From the NCBI GenBank assembly GCA_031177765.1, contig JAPSKH010000012.1, positions 1 through 57,436 on the forward strand: a stretch of DNA of 57,436 nucleotides, in the 5' to 3' direction. Shown one piece after another: positions 26,090 to 34,615 of this stretch. The notes under the pieces are model-generated. The model saw only the letters and a program-made list of their open reading frames with translations, was not told the DNA's origin and did no database searches. Origin of the DNA: Microbacterium sp. (lineage in GTDB: Bacteria > Actinomycetota > Actinomycetes > Actinomycetales > Microbacteriaceae). Position numbers and translations under genes: made by a program. The first letter of the stretch is position 1. Every line of letters starts with the position of its first letter.

Positions 26090-27367
26090 TCAGCCGAGGA
26101 TGACGTCGGCTTCGGCGAAGAACTGCGTCACGGCGTCGTCGACCGAGATCGCCCCGAGGCCCAGCGACTTGCCGAGGTCCCAGAAGGTCTGCTCGAGCGA
26201 GCCGTAGCCCACGACGGGCACGGGCGGCGCATCGCCGATGCGGTCCGCGGCCGACTCGATGTAGTCGGCCACCTGCTTGTCCGGGCCCTCCAGCGTCGCG
26301 CCTTCGAGCTTCGACGAGGACGCCGGGAACCCGAGCGTGGTGCCGAAGATCTCACCGGCCTCCTGGCTGTTCACCACGAAGTCGAGGAACAGGGCGGCGG
26401 CTTCAGGGTGCTCGGTGTTCGCGGCGATCGCCATCTGCAGACCGGCCTGCCGGTAGAGGTCCTTCGAGCCCTCCTTCGCGGTGGGCGGTGCGATGAGCGA
26501 GATCGACGATGCGCCGGAGTCGGCGAGGTAGCCGCCGAGGAAGTTGCTCCAGCTCGTCTCGCTGGCCGTCAGCGACGAACCGAAGCCGGACTTCGGGGTG
26601 AGCTCCTCGAGCTTCTGCTGCGGGATGGTGATGCCGTCGCGCAGTGCAGCACCCGACTCCCAGAACTCGCGCAGCTCATCCTCGGTGAACCCGAGTTCGC
26701 CGTCCTCGGTGAACAGGTTCCCGCCGTCGGCGCGCAGCGCGAGCTCGAACGTCTGGATGCGCTGCGTGTAGTCGGTGCCGCCGAAGACGGCGCCGCCCGT
26801 GGCCTCGGTGACCTCGGCCATCCAGTCCGCGAACTCGTCGAAGGTCGTGCCTCCCTCCGGTGCCGCGAGGCCGTGCTGCTGGAGCAGGTCGTCGTTGACG
26901 AAGTTCGCCCACAGGCTGTAGCCGGTCGGCAGCGAGTACTGGGTGCCGTTCAGCGCTCCGGTGCCCAGCAGCGACTCCTCGAAGGTGTCGAAGTCGATGT
27001 GGTCCGAGACCTCGGCGAGGTCGAGCAGGTGACCGGCTTCGCCGTACTGGCGCAGGTAGCTGTCGGAGAACTGGAACACGTCGGGCAGTCCGCCGCCGGC
27101 GGCCTCGGTCTGTCGCTTCTCCCAGAAGCTGGGGAAGTCCGAGAAGGAGGCGTTGACGGTGATGTTGGGGTGCTCCTCGTTGAATGCCTCGATCAGCCGG
27201 TTGTAGCGGTCGGCGCGGTCGTCGTTGCCCCAGAACGCGAAGTCGAGGGTGACCTTCTCGTCGGGGTCGTAGGCGTTGTCGGAGCCGGCTCCTGAGCCGG
27301 CGCAGCCGGCCAGCAGGAGGGCCGCGGCCGCCGTGGCCGCGATGGAGAGGGGTGTGCGTCGTGTCAT
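26090..27367 (-). CDS. sugar ABC transporter substrate-binding lipoprotein (second copy)
   Basis: 425 aa, lipobox LLAGC with Cys22, so membrane-anchored outside the cytoplasm. Family 1 extracellular sugar-binding fold: VTLDFAFWGNDDRADRYNRLIEAFN... FWEKRQTEAAGGGLPDVFQFS, then SLPTGYSLWANF and FFAEADVILG at the end. It is a clear paralogue of the protein at 32156-33454 (long stretches identical), but no second permease pair exists, so both probably deliver to the same transporter. GAAGGAA before the ATG. Confidence 0.92.
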   Translation of the reverse strand: MTRRTPLSIAATAAAALLLAGCAGSGAGSDNAYDPDEKVTLDFAFWGNDDRADRYNRLIEAFNEEHPNITVNASFSDFPSFWEKRQTEAAGGGLPDVFQFSDSYLRQYGEAGHLLDLAEVSDHIDFDTFEESLLGTGALNGTQYSLPTGYSLWANFVNDDLLQQHGLAAPEGGTTFDEFADWMAEVTEATGGAVFGGTDYTQRIQTFELALRADGGNLFTEDGELGFTEDELREFWESGAALRDGITIPQQKLEELTPKSGFGSSLTASETSWSNFLGGYLADSGASSISLIAPPTAKEGSKDLYRQAGLQMAIAANTEHPEAAALFLDFVVNSQEAGEIFGTTLGFPASSSKLEGATLEGPDKQVADYIESAADRIGDAPPVPVVGYGSLEQTFWDLGKSLGLGAISVDDAVTQFFAEADVILG

Positions 27368-27398
27368 GTGCTTCCTTCGTCGGGTGTGGGAGGGAGGG

Positions 27399-29465
27399 TC
27401 AGAGGGCGCTCGCGTCGACCCGGGCGCTCACGCGGCGCGAGGCGGGGCCGGCCGGAGCGAGGATGAAGCGGACTTCCTGCGAAGCGAGGGACAGTCGGTC
27501 GACGGCGCGGCCGGACTCGGCATCCGTGCCCTCGATGCTCACCTCGGCGTCGACGTCGCCGTGATTGATGAGCGTGACGAGGTCGCCGCGTCGGGCGACT
27601 TCGACGTCCGCCGGGAGGTCGTCCACGACGGGGCGCACACCGGATGCCTCGATGACGGCTGCGACGACGGCGTCGAGGCCGTCCGCCACCGGCTGCGTCG
27701 CGACGTACCAGGCCTCGCCCTCGCCGTACGGATGACGTGTGAGGGCGGGTCGGCCCACCGCGAGGCCGTCGGCGAAGGCGGCGACGACCTCCGCCCCCAT
27801 CGGGTGCACCGTCTCGGCGACGAGCCTGCCCGAGAACGACGAGCCCTCGAGGGTGAAGGCCACGGCCCCCGCCGACGCGGAGTCGGCGATGTGGGCGCCT
27901 TGCGCGCCGACGCCCGTGCCGCCGGTCGTCGCGCCGGCGAGCGCCCCGAAGTCCTCGAAGCGCAGGCCGAGCACGGGGCCGAGCTGCGTGAGGAAGCCGC
28001 CGTCGCGGAACTGGTCGTGCTCGTCGACGATGTCTGAGAACGGGCCGGTCAGCAGCGTTCCGCCCGCTGCCACGAAGCGGGTCAGCGCCGCCGCGCCGGC
28101 GTCGCGGAGCAGGTACAGCGCGGGGGCGAGAACGAGGTCGTAGCCGTCGTCGACGTCTTCCGGAGCGACGATGTCCACCAGGAGTCCCCGCGCGTGCAGG
28201 GCGCCGTACCACTCGAGCGACAGCGCGAGGTAGTCCACGCGCGTGGGATGATCGCGCTCTTCGACCGCCCACCAGCTCTCCCAGTCGAACACCAGCGCGA
28301 CGCGCGCATCGCGGCCGGGCGCCGGCAGCTCGGGCAGGGCCGCGAGGCGCGCGCCCAGCTCGGTGACCGCGTTCCACACACGCGTGCCGGTGCCGGCGTG
28401 AGGAAGCATCGCGGAGTGGAACTTCTCGCTGCCCGCGCGGGACTGCCGCCACTGGAAGAACATGATGCCGTCGGCCCCGCGGGCGATGGACTGGGCGGAC
28501 TCGGCCATGAGGGCGCCCGGGCGCTTGCCGGGATTGGACGGGCGCCAGTTGACGGCATCGGTCGCCTGCTCCCACAGCAGCCAGGGCACGCCGGGCTTGA
28601 GCGAGCGGATCAGGTCTCGCTGGAACGCGGCGTCACGCACGCGATGCGGGTTGGCCGGGTCGGGGTAGCAGTCGTCGGCGATGACGTCCATGAACGGCGC
28701 CCAGCGACGGTAGTCGGCCGGCTTGAAGGGGCCCATGAAGTTGGTCGTGATGGGCTGGGTGGCACCGGCTTCGAGCAGGATCTCGCGCTCCAGCAGGTAG
28801 CACTCGAGCAGCATGTCCGAGGTGAAGCGGCGGTAGTCCAGCATGGACGACGGGTTGTGGCTGTACGGGGCCAGACGAGGCGGGAAGACCTCCTCGAACG
28901 ACCCGTAGCGCTGCGACCAGAAGCTTGTGCCCCACGCATCGTTGAGCGCCGCGATGTCGTCGTCGTACTTGCGGCGCAGCCACACGCGGTACGCGTCGCG
29001 GGCGGCGTCGGAGAAGTCCATCGGGAGGTGGCATCCGAACTCGTTGCCCACGTGCCACATCACCACTGCCGGGTGGCGGGCGTACCGCTCGGCGATGCGC
29101 CGCACCAGCTCGCCCGCGAGCCGCCGGTACACGGGGGAGGACGGCGCGAAGTGCTGACGGCTGCCCGGCCAGTACGAGGCGCCGTTCTCGTCGGTCGGCA
29201 GCGTCTCGGGGTAGCGGGCGCTCACCCAGGGCGGCGGGGACGCCGTGGCCGTCGCGAGGTTCACGGCGATGCCGCCGGCATGGAGCTTCTCGATGACCGT
29301 GTCGAGCCAGGCGAAGTCCCACACGTCCTCGGCCGGCTGGATCCGCGACCAGGCGAAGATGCCGAGGCTCACGATGTTGACGCCGGCCTCCTGCATGAGG
29401 CGGACGTCCTCGTCCCAGACCTCTTCGGGCCATTGATCGGGGTTGTAGTCGGCGCCGTACAGCAC
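27399..29465 (-). CDS. beta-galactosidase, GH42 family
   Basis: 688 aa from GTG 29465, chosen because AGGAG lies nine bases upstream and GH42 proteins begin with (V/I)LYGADYNP. Barrel with acid/base Glu142 (HVGNEFGCH) and nucleophile Glu299 (WLLWEQ), then the trimerisation domain (DYDLVLAPALYLL, GGTLLTGPFSDIVDEHD) and a small C-terminal beta domain. No signal peptide. Hydrolyses short beta-galactosides such as galacto-oligosaccharides after uptake. Sits between the DUF624-like gene and the second binding protein. Confidence 0.93.
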   Translation of the reverse strand: MLYGADYNPDQWPEEVWDEDVRLMQEAGVNIVSLGIFAWSRIQPAEDVWDFAWLDTVIEKLHAGGIAVNLATATASPPPWVSARYPETLPTDENGASYWPGSRQHFAPSSPVYRRLAGELVRRIAERYARHPAVVMWHVGNEFGCHLPMDFSDAARDAYRVWLRRKYDDDIAALNDAWGTSFWSQRYGSFEEVFPPRLAPYSHNPSSMLDYRRFTSDMLLECYLLEREILLEAGATQPITTNFMGPFKPADYRRWAPFMDVIADDCYPDPANPHRVRDAAFQRDLIRSLKPGVPWLLWEQATDAVNWRPSNPGKRPGALMAESAQSIARGADGIMFFQWRQSRAGSEKFHSAMLPHAGTGTRVWNAVTELGARLAALPELPAPGRDARVALVFDWESWWAVEERDHPTRVDYLALSLEWYGALHARGLLVDIVAPEDVDDGYDLVLAPALYLLRDAGAAALTRFVAAGGTLLTGPFSDIVDEHDQFRDGGFLTQLGPVLGLRFEDFGALAGATTGGTGVGAQGAHIADSASAGAVAFTLEGSSFSGRLVAETVHPMGAEVVAAFADGLAVGRPALTRHPYGEGEAWYVATQPVADGLDAVVAAVIEASGVRPVVDDLPADVEVARRGDLVTLINHGDVDAEVSIEGTDAESGRAVDRLSLASQEVRFILAPAGPASRRVSARVDASAL

Positions 29466-29515
29466 GTCGAGCAGCTCCTGTTCGGGGTGGTGGGCGAGGG
29501 GTGAGCGGAGGCTGG

Positions 29516-30169
29516 TCAGCGCCGGCGGCGCCGTGCGGGGATCGCGACGGCGGCCAGCGCCGCGCAGCCGAGCGCCGGGATGACGACGGGGACGAGCATC
29601 CACGTCGCGACGCCGACGAAGACGGCGGTGGCGGCGAGGTAGAGGGCGCCGGCGATGTCCGCCGTGAGCGTCGACGGGATGCCGCGGACCGCGGGGCGCC
29701 AGCCTCGCTCAGGCGTCCACGCGGCGGCGGCGGCCAGCAGCGCCACCGCGAGGGCCACGAGGCCTGCCCAGCCGATGAGCCCGACGACCGTTCCGCCGGG
29801 CAGTGCGCCGGACGCCGCGAGGTCGATGTCGAGCGCGAGCACGGCTGCGACGACGACGCCGACGACACCGACGATGAGGCCGCCCGGCAGGGCGCGGCGA
29901 TAGTCGTCCCAGACCATGCGCGGGTGCGAGGCCTCGGCATTCAGGTACCGACGCAGGTGCCGGATGCCGGCGGCCAGTGCGGCGGGCAGGGTCACCAGCG
30001 CGATTCCTCCCAGCACGATGACGAGACCCGTCAGGAGCACCTCGCCGAACAGGGCGAAGGCTCCGGCCGCCCCGGGATACCGGGCAGGCGGGCGCTCCTG
30101 GAGCGTGGGCCCGCTGCCGGAGGCATCCGCGCGCCGGGCCTCGCGCAGTGCGCGCCGGTGGCTGGTCAT
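29516..30169 (-). CDS. DUF624 (YesL)-like integral membrane protein
   Basis: 217 aa with about four to five hydrophobic segments (EVLLTGLVIVLGGIALVTLPAALAAG near 44-69; two around 97-150; one or two near the end). The first segment plus RHLRRYL resembles YesL/DUF624 proteins, which accompany binding-protein sugar importers in Gram-positive bacteria; function unknown. ATGA overlap with the permease stop. Assignment is from pattern and context. Confidence 0.65.
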   Translation of the reverse strand: MTSHRRALREARRADASGSGPTLQERPPARYPGAAGAFALFGEVLLTGLVIVLGGIALVTLPAALAAGIRHLRRYLNAEASHPRMVWDDYRRALPGGLIVGVVGVVVAAVLALDIDLAASGALPGGTVVGLIGWAGLVALAVALLAAAAAWTPERGWRPAVRGIPSTLTADIAGALYLAATAVFVGVATWMLVPVVIPALGCAALAAVAIPARRRRR

Positions 30170-31095
30170 CCCTTGAGTCCCTGCGTGGCGACGCCGTCGA
30201 CGAGGAAGCGCTGGAAGACGAGGAAGAACAGCAGGACCGGGACCAGCGCGATGAAGCTGGCGGTGACGGTGGCGCCGTAGTCGCTGGTGGAGGTCTGGTC
30301 GTTGTACAGACGCAGGGCGATGGGGAGGGGGTAGTTCTCGGGGCTGGTGAGGTACAGCAGCGGTCCGAGGAAGTCGTTCCATGCCCAGATGAAGGCGAAG
30401 ATCGCGCAGGTGATCAGGGCGGGCTTGATCAGCGGCAGGATGATCGACCAGAAGATGCGAACGTGCCCGGCGCCGTCGATCCGGGCGGCCTCATCCATGT
30501 CGCGGGGCATCTGGCGGATGAACTGGACGAGCAGGAACACGAAGAACGCCTCGGTGGCGAGGAACTTCGGCAGCAGCAGCGGCCAGAAGGTGTCGACCAT
30601 GTCGAGCCGGTTGAAGATGATGTACTGCGGGATGATCACGACGTGGAACGGCAGCAGCAGGGTGCCGATCATCGCGGCGAAGAAGACGCCGAGGCCCTTG
30701 AACTGGATGCGGGCGAACGCGTACGCGGCGAGGGCCGAGCTGAGCACGGTGCCGATGACGGACCCGGCCGCGATGAGCAGGCTGTTGGCGAAGAATCGCC
30801 ACATCGGCACCCCGGCGATGCCTTCCATCACCTTGGCGTAGTTGTCCAGGGTGGGCGCGTTCGGAATGAGCGACTGGTTCTGACCGAACTCGGCGTTCGG
30901 CTTGAAGGTGGACATCAGCAGCCACACCAGCGGGTACAGCACGACCGCGGTCAGCGCCAGCAGCACCACGAACCAGATGACGGTCTGCCAGGTCTTGCGC
31001 TTGACGCGGCGGCGCGGGCCGGTCTTGGCGTCGGGGTCGACCTGGTTCTCGGTGTGCTGGAGCGCGTTGGTGGTGGTCGCGGTGGTGGTGCTCAT
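30166..31095 (-). CDS. carbohydrate ABC transporter permease (MalG type)
   Basis: 309 aa; about 40 hydrophilic N-terminal residues, then six membrane segments. The ATPase-coupling EAA loop is DEAARIDGAGHVRIFWSIILPLIKP (near residue 195-220). Pairs with the permease at 31092-32087 to form the pore of a family-1 sugar importer, probably for galactosides given the enzymes in the operon. ATGA overlap with the upstream permease. Confidence 0.94.
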   Translation of the reverse strand: MSTTTATTTNALQHTENQVDPDAKTGPRRRVKRKTWQTVIWFVVLLALTAVVLYPLVWLLMSTFKPNAEFGQNQSLIPNAPTLDNYAKVMEGIAGVPMWRFFANSLLIAAGSVIGTVLSSALAAYAFARIQFKGLGVFFAAMIGTLLLPFHVVIIPQYIIFNRLDMVDTFWPLLLPKFLATEAFFVFLLVQFIRQMPRDMDEAARIDGAGHVRIFWSIILPLIKPALITCAIFAFIWAWNDFLGPLLYLTSPENYPLPIALRLYNDQTSTSDYGATVTASFIALVPVLLFFLVFQRFLVDGVATQGLKG

Positions 31096-32087
31096 CGGTT
31101 GTCTCCGGCGTAGTGGACCCAGGAGCGCTGGGTGCGGAACAGGATGAAGGCGATGATGGCGACGACGACCAGCAGCACCCACGCGATCGCGGCGGCGTAG
31201 CCCATCTGCCCGTCGGCGAAGCCGCGCTTGTACAGGTAGACGGTGATGAAGTTCGTCATCCCGGCGGGCCCGCCGGTGCCGTTGGAGATGATGTACGCGG
31301 ACGCGAACACCTGGAACGCGCCGATCAGGCCCAGCAGCAGGTTGAAGAAGATGACCGGCGACAGCATGGGCAGGGTCACCGCGCGGAAACGGTGCCAGGC
31401 GCCGGCGCCGTCCATCTCAGCCGCCTCGTAGAGCTCCTTGGGGATCTGCTTGAGGCCTGCCAGGAAGATCACCATCGTGGCGCCGAACTGCCACACGGCC
31501 AGCAGGATCATCATCGGGAGCACCAGCGCCGGCTCGCCGACCCAGCCGCCGATGTCGATGCCGAACAGGGTGAGGCCGGAGTCGACCGGGCCGTCGGTGG
31601 AGAACATCGCCCGCCACACGATCGCCACGCTGACCGAGCCGCCGATCAGCGACGGGGCGTAGAACGCGGACCGGAAGAACCCTGCGCCCTTGTCGCGGTA
31701 GTTCAGCAGCATCGCCACGCCCAGCGCCGCGGCGAGTGTGATCGGGGTTCCCACCAGCACGTAGATCAGCGTGATCTGGGCCGACTGCATGAACTGCGGG
31801 TCGGTGGTGAACATCCGGATGTAGTTGTCCAGCCCGATCCAGCGCGGCGGGGAGAAGATGTTGTAGCTCGTGAACGACAGGTACAGCGAGTACACCATCG
31901 GCACGATCGTCAATCCGAAGAAGCCGATCAGCCACGGCACCAGGAAGCCGTAGCCGGCGAGGGTCTCACGCCGCGCCCGGGCCCGCTGACCCGGCCGGTC
32001 CAGGTGCTCCGGCTTGGGGCGGCGGACGAGGGGCCTGCGTCGTTTCTGATCGCCGGTCACGATCACTCTGGTCGCAGTGGTGCTCAC
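31092..32087 (-). CDS. carbohydrate ABC transporter permease (MalF type)
   Basis: 331 aa; basic N-terminal tail of about 45 residues, then six membrane segments, with the EAA loop YEAAEMDGAGAWHRFRAVTLPMLSP. GTG 32087 with GGAGAG upstream is preferred to the longer frame. No ATP-binding gene for this importer is in the window; actinobacteria often share one MsiK-type ATPase among several such systems. Confidence 0.93.
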   Translation of the reverse strand: MSTTATRVIVTGDQKRRRPLVRRPKPEHLDRPGQRARARRETLAGYGFLVPWLIGFFGLTIVPMVYSLYLSFTSYNIFSPPRWIGLDNYIRMFTTDPQFMQSAQITLIYVLVGTPITLAAALGVAMLLNYRDKGAGFFRSAFYAPSLIGGSVSVAIVWRAMFSTDGPVDSGLTLFGIDIGGWVGEPALVLPMMILLAVWQFGATMVIFLAGLKQIPKELYEAAEMDGAGAWHRFRAVTLPMLSPVIFFNLLLGLIGAFQVFASAYIISNGTGGPAGMTNFITVYLYKRGFADGQMGYAAAIAWVLLVVVAIIAFILFRTQRSWVHYAGDNR

Positions 32088-32116
32088 GGGACTCTCCGAT
32101 GACGATGATGGGTGGG

Positions 32117-32150
32117 CCCGGGTCCGGGAGCCGCGGCTCCCGGACCCGGG
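32117..32150. terminator. perfect palindromic hairpin after the first binding-protein gene
   Basis: A 34-bp perfect palindrome (arms CCCGGGTCCGGGAGCCG and its complement) between the binding-protein stop and the first permease start. Typical position of the malE-malF type element that makes the binding protein more abundant than the membrane subunits. Confidence 0.65.
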
Positions 32151-32155
32151 GATGA

Positions 32156-33454
32156 TCACTGACCGAGGACGACGTCCATCTCGGCGAAGAACTGCGATAC
32201 CGCATCCTCCACGGTGATGGAGCCGAACGCCAGTTCGGTGCCGAGCTGGCGGAACTTCTCCTCGAGCGTGCCGTAGCCGATGATCGGCACCGGGGGAGCG
32301 TCGCCCAGGCGGTCCTCGATCGAGGCCTCGTAGTCGGCGATCTGCTGGCTCAGCGGGTCGAGCTCGGCCGCTTCGAGCGCCGTCTCCGATGCGGGCAGGC
32401 CGCGGTTCGTGCCGAAGATCTCACCCGACGCGGGGGAGTTGATGAGGAAGTTCACGAGCGTCGCAGCGGCTTCCGGGTGGTCGGTGTTCGCGGCGATCGC
32501 GTGCAGCATCGACGGCTTCAGGTACAGGTCCTTCGCGCCCTCCTCGGTGATGGGAGGTGCCACGAGGCCCAGCTCGGTGTAGCCCTCGCCGAGGTTGCCG
32601 AGGTAGCCGGCGCCGAAGTTGTCCCACGTCAGCTCGCTGGCCGTCAGCGCGGTGTCGAAGCCCGACAGCGGGTTGACCTCCTCCAGGCGCTGCTGGGGGA
32701 CGACGACGCCGTTGCGGATGTCGCTGCCCTGCTCCCAGAACTCGGTGAGGCGCTCCTCGTCGAAGCCCGGCTCGCCGTTGTCGTCGAACAGGTTCTTCCC
32801 TTCGGCGCGCAGCTGCAGCTCGAAGTTCTGGATGCGTCCGGTCCAGTCCGTGCCGCCGTAGAACTGGCCGCCGCTGGCCTCGGTCACCTGGGCCATCCAG
32901 TCGTTGTAGTCCTCCCACGTGCCGCCGGGGAAGTCCTCGACGCCCGCCTGCTCCAGCAGGACCGGGTTGGTGTACATGCCCCAGGCGTTGGTCGAGGTCG
33001 GGATGGCGAAGGTGGTGTCGTTGACCACGCCGATGTCGAGGATGTTCTGCGGCAGCGGGTCGGTCTCGATGATGCCGCCGAGGTACGGCTCGAGGTCGAG
33101 CAGCAGGCCGTTCTCGGAGTACTGGCGGAGGTACGAGTAATCGAACTGCATGACGTCCGGCAGGTTGCCGCCGGCCGCCTCGGTCTGGCGCTTCTCCCAG
33201 AACTCGGGGAACGCCAGGAAGGTGGAGTTCACCGTGATGTTCGGGTACTCCTCGTTGAACGCCGCGATGACCTGGTCATAGAGTTCGGCGCGCACATCGT
33301 TGCCCCAGAACGCCAGATCGAGAGTGACTTCCTCGTCGGGGTTGAACGTCGCTTCGCCTTCGGGGGTCGCGCCGCCGCCGGCGCAGCCGGCCAGCGCGAG
33401 GGCCGCGCCGGTCGCGAGGGCGACACCGGCCAGAGCCCGCTTCTTGCTGAACAT
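32156..33454 (-). CDS. sugar ABC transporter substrate-binding lipoprotein (first copy)
   Basis: 432 aa. Lipoprotein signal MFSKKRALAGVALATGAALA followed by lipobox LAGC (Cys24); mature binding domain beginning VTLDLAFWGNDVRAELYDQVIAAFN. First gene of the importer operon; AAGGA before the ATG. Two LacI-type palindromes lie upstream at 33557-33570 and 33587-33600. Sugar specificity inferred as galactosides from GH42/GH35 partners. Confidence 0.94.
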   Translation of the reverse strand: MFSKKRALAGVALATGAALALAGCAGGGATPEGEATFNPDEEVTLDLAFWGNDVRAELYDQVIAAFNEEYPNITVNSTFLAFPEFWEKRQTEAAGGNLPDVMQFDYSYLRQYSENGLLLDLEPYLGGIIETDPLPQNILDIGVVNDTTFAIPTSTNAWGMYTNPVLLEQAGVEDFPGGTWEDYNDWMAQVTEASGGQFYGGTDWTGRIQNFELQLRAEGKNLFDDNGEPGFDEERLTEFWEQGSDIRNGVVVPQQRLEEVNPLSGFDTALTASELTWDNFGAGYLGNLGEGYTELGLVAPPITEEGAKDLYLKPSMLHAIAANTDHPEAAATLVNFLINSPASGEIFGTNRGLPASETALEAAELDPLSQQIADYEASIEDRLGDAPPVPIIGYGTLEEKFRQLGTELAFGSITVEDAVSQFFAEMDVVLGQ

Positions 33455-33556
33455 CCTTGTCCTTCCTTGAACGTCTGCGTTCGTTCCTCCGCGCGAGACG
33501 TCCGTCGTCTGTGTGGTGCGGTGTCGCGCTTCCAGGATGGTGCTCGAAGCTGTGCT

Positions 33557-33570
33557 GGAAAGCGCTTGCC
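33557..33570. promoter_or_regulatory. LacI-type operator before the importer operon (site A)
   Basis: GGAAAGCGCTTGCC, 13 of 14 positions in palindromic register apart from one mismatched pair; 103 bp upstream of the binding-protein start. Confidence 0.65.
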
Positions 33571-33586
33571 CGCTACGGTACCTCAC

Positions 33587-33600
33587 GAAAAAACGTTTCG
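33587..33600. promoter_or_regulatory. LacI-type operator before the importer operon (site B)
   Basis: GAAAAAACGTTTCG, an ACGT-centred relative of site A, 30 bp from it (three helical turns) on the same face of the DNA. Confidence 0.55.
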
Positions 33601-33628
33601 CAAGAGGCGCCCGACCGGCTGACCGTGG

Positions 33629-34615
33629 TCAGCGCTCGCACACGAGGGCGCCATCCGCCACGCGCAGGCGGGCGACGTGGACGGCGGTGCGGCGATGCGC
33701 GTGAGCAGCCACATCCACCAGCTCCTCGCCGTCCCACCACGGGTGCGTGAAGTAGTACAGCCTGGCGTCGGCCCCGGTGACGACGACCGAGCCGTGCCGC
33801 CCCGCCCGGATGCCGGGCGCGCAGGGCCCGGCGTCGCCGAGGATCACGGCGTCCGGTCCGCCCTGCCGCGTCCACGTGACGGCGTCGTCGCTGCGGTGGA
33901 CCGCCATGCCGCGCCACTCATCGGTGAGGAGCCACCAGTGCCCGCCGAGCGCGAACGCGAACGGGCCCTCGTGCGGCCGGCCGCGGACGGCGATGCCGTC
34001 CTGCCGCCATGTGGCGAGGTCGTCCGAGACGGCCACGCGCGTGACCGAGCCCGCGGCCTCGTCTTTGTACCAGAGGCGCCAGCGTCCGTCCGGGCACCGC
34101 GCGACGGCGGCGTCGATGGCCCGGTCGCTCGCCAACGGAACGACCCCGCGCCGGGTCCAGGAGCGAAGGTCGTTCGACCGGTACTCGACGATGTGACGGG
34201 CGTGGCCCTCCCATCGCGATGGGATGCCCTCGATCTCGGTCAGGTACATGCGCCAGCGCGTGCCGTCGTGGATCACGTCGGGCGCCCAGTGCGTTCGGGT
34301 GACGGCCAGCGGAGGCCGACCGGCGTGGAGGGTCAAGCCGGTGTCGACGGGCTCGAGCGTTCCGGCGTACTCCCACCGCAGTCCGTCAGCGCTGCGCGCG
34401 ACGCCGACGCGGCTGCCGTGCACCCAGGCGACGCCGGGACCCGGATCGGGATGCGTCGCACGCCGCTGGGTGTAGAACATCCACCAGCCGCCGGCGCTGT
34501 CGCGCACCACCGTGGGATCGCTCGCGCCGTCGTAGACGGGATCGCGGTAAAGCTGCCCCCGCTCGGGGTCGGTCGGCTGCGGCGGCTCGCGGACGTCCAG
34601 CGTGTCCGTCGTCAT
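33629..34615 (-). CDS. GH43-like five-bladed beta-propeller glycosidase
   Basis: 328 aa. Blade repeats typical of GH43/GH117-like hydrolases: YDGASDPTVVRDSAGGWWMFYTQR (catalytic-base Asp in SDPTVV), RTHWAPDVIHDGTRWRMYLTEIEG, RAIDAAVARCPDGRWRLWYKDE (probable Asp), and HEGPFAFALGGHWWLLTDEW (Glu of the acid in EGPF). No signal peptide. Likely an intracellular exo-glycosidase for arabinose- or galactose-type side chains. ATGA overlap with the Gfo/Idh stop. Confidence 0.75.
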   Translation of the reverse strand: MTTDTLDVREPPQPTDPERGQLYRDPVYDGASDPTVVRDSAGGWWMFYTQRRATHPDPGPGVAWVHGSRVGVARSADGLRWEYAGTLEPVDTGLTLHAGRPPLAVTRTHWAPDVIHDGTRWRMYLTEIEGIPSRWEGHARHIVEYRSNDLRSWTRRGVVPLASDRAIDAAVARCPDGRWRLWYKDEAAGSVTRVAVSDDLATWRQDGIAVRGRPHEGPFAFALGGHWWLLTDEWRGMAVHRSDDAVTWTRQGGPDAVILGDAGPCAPGIRAGRHGSVVVTGADARLYYFTHPWWDGEELVDVAAHAHRRTAVHVARLRVADGALVCER

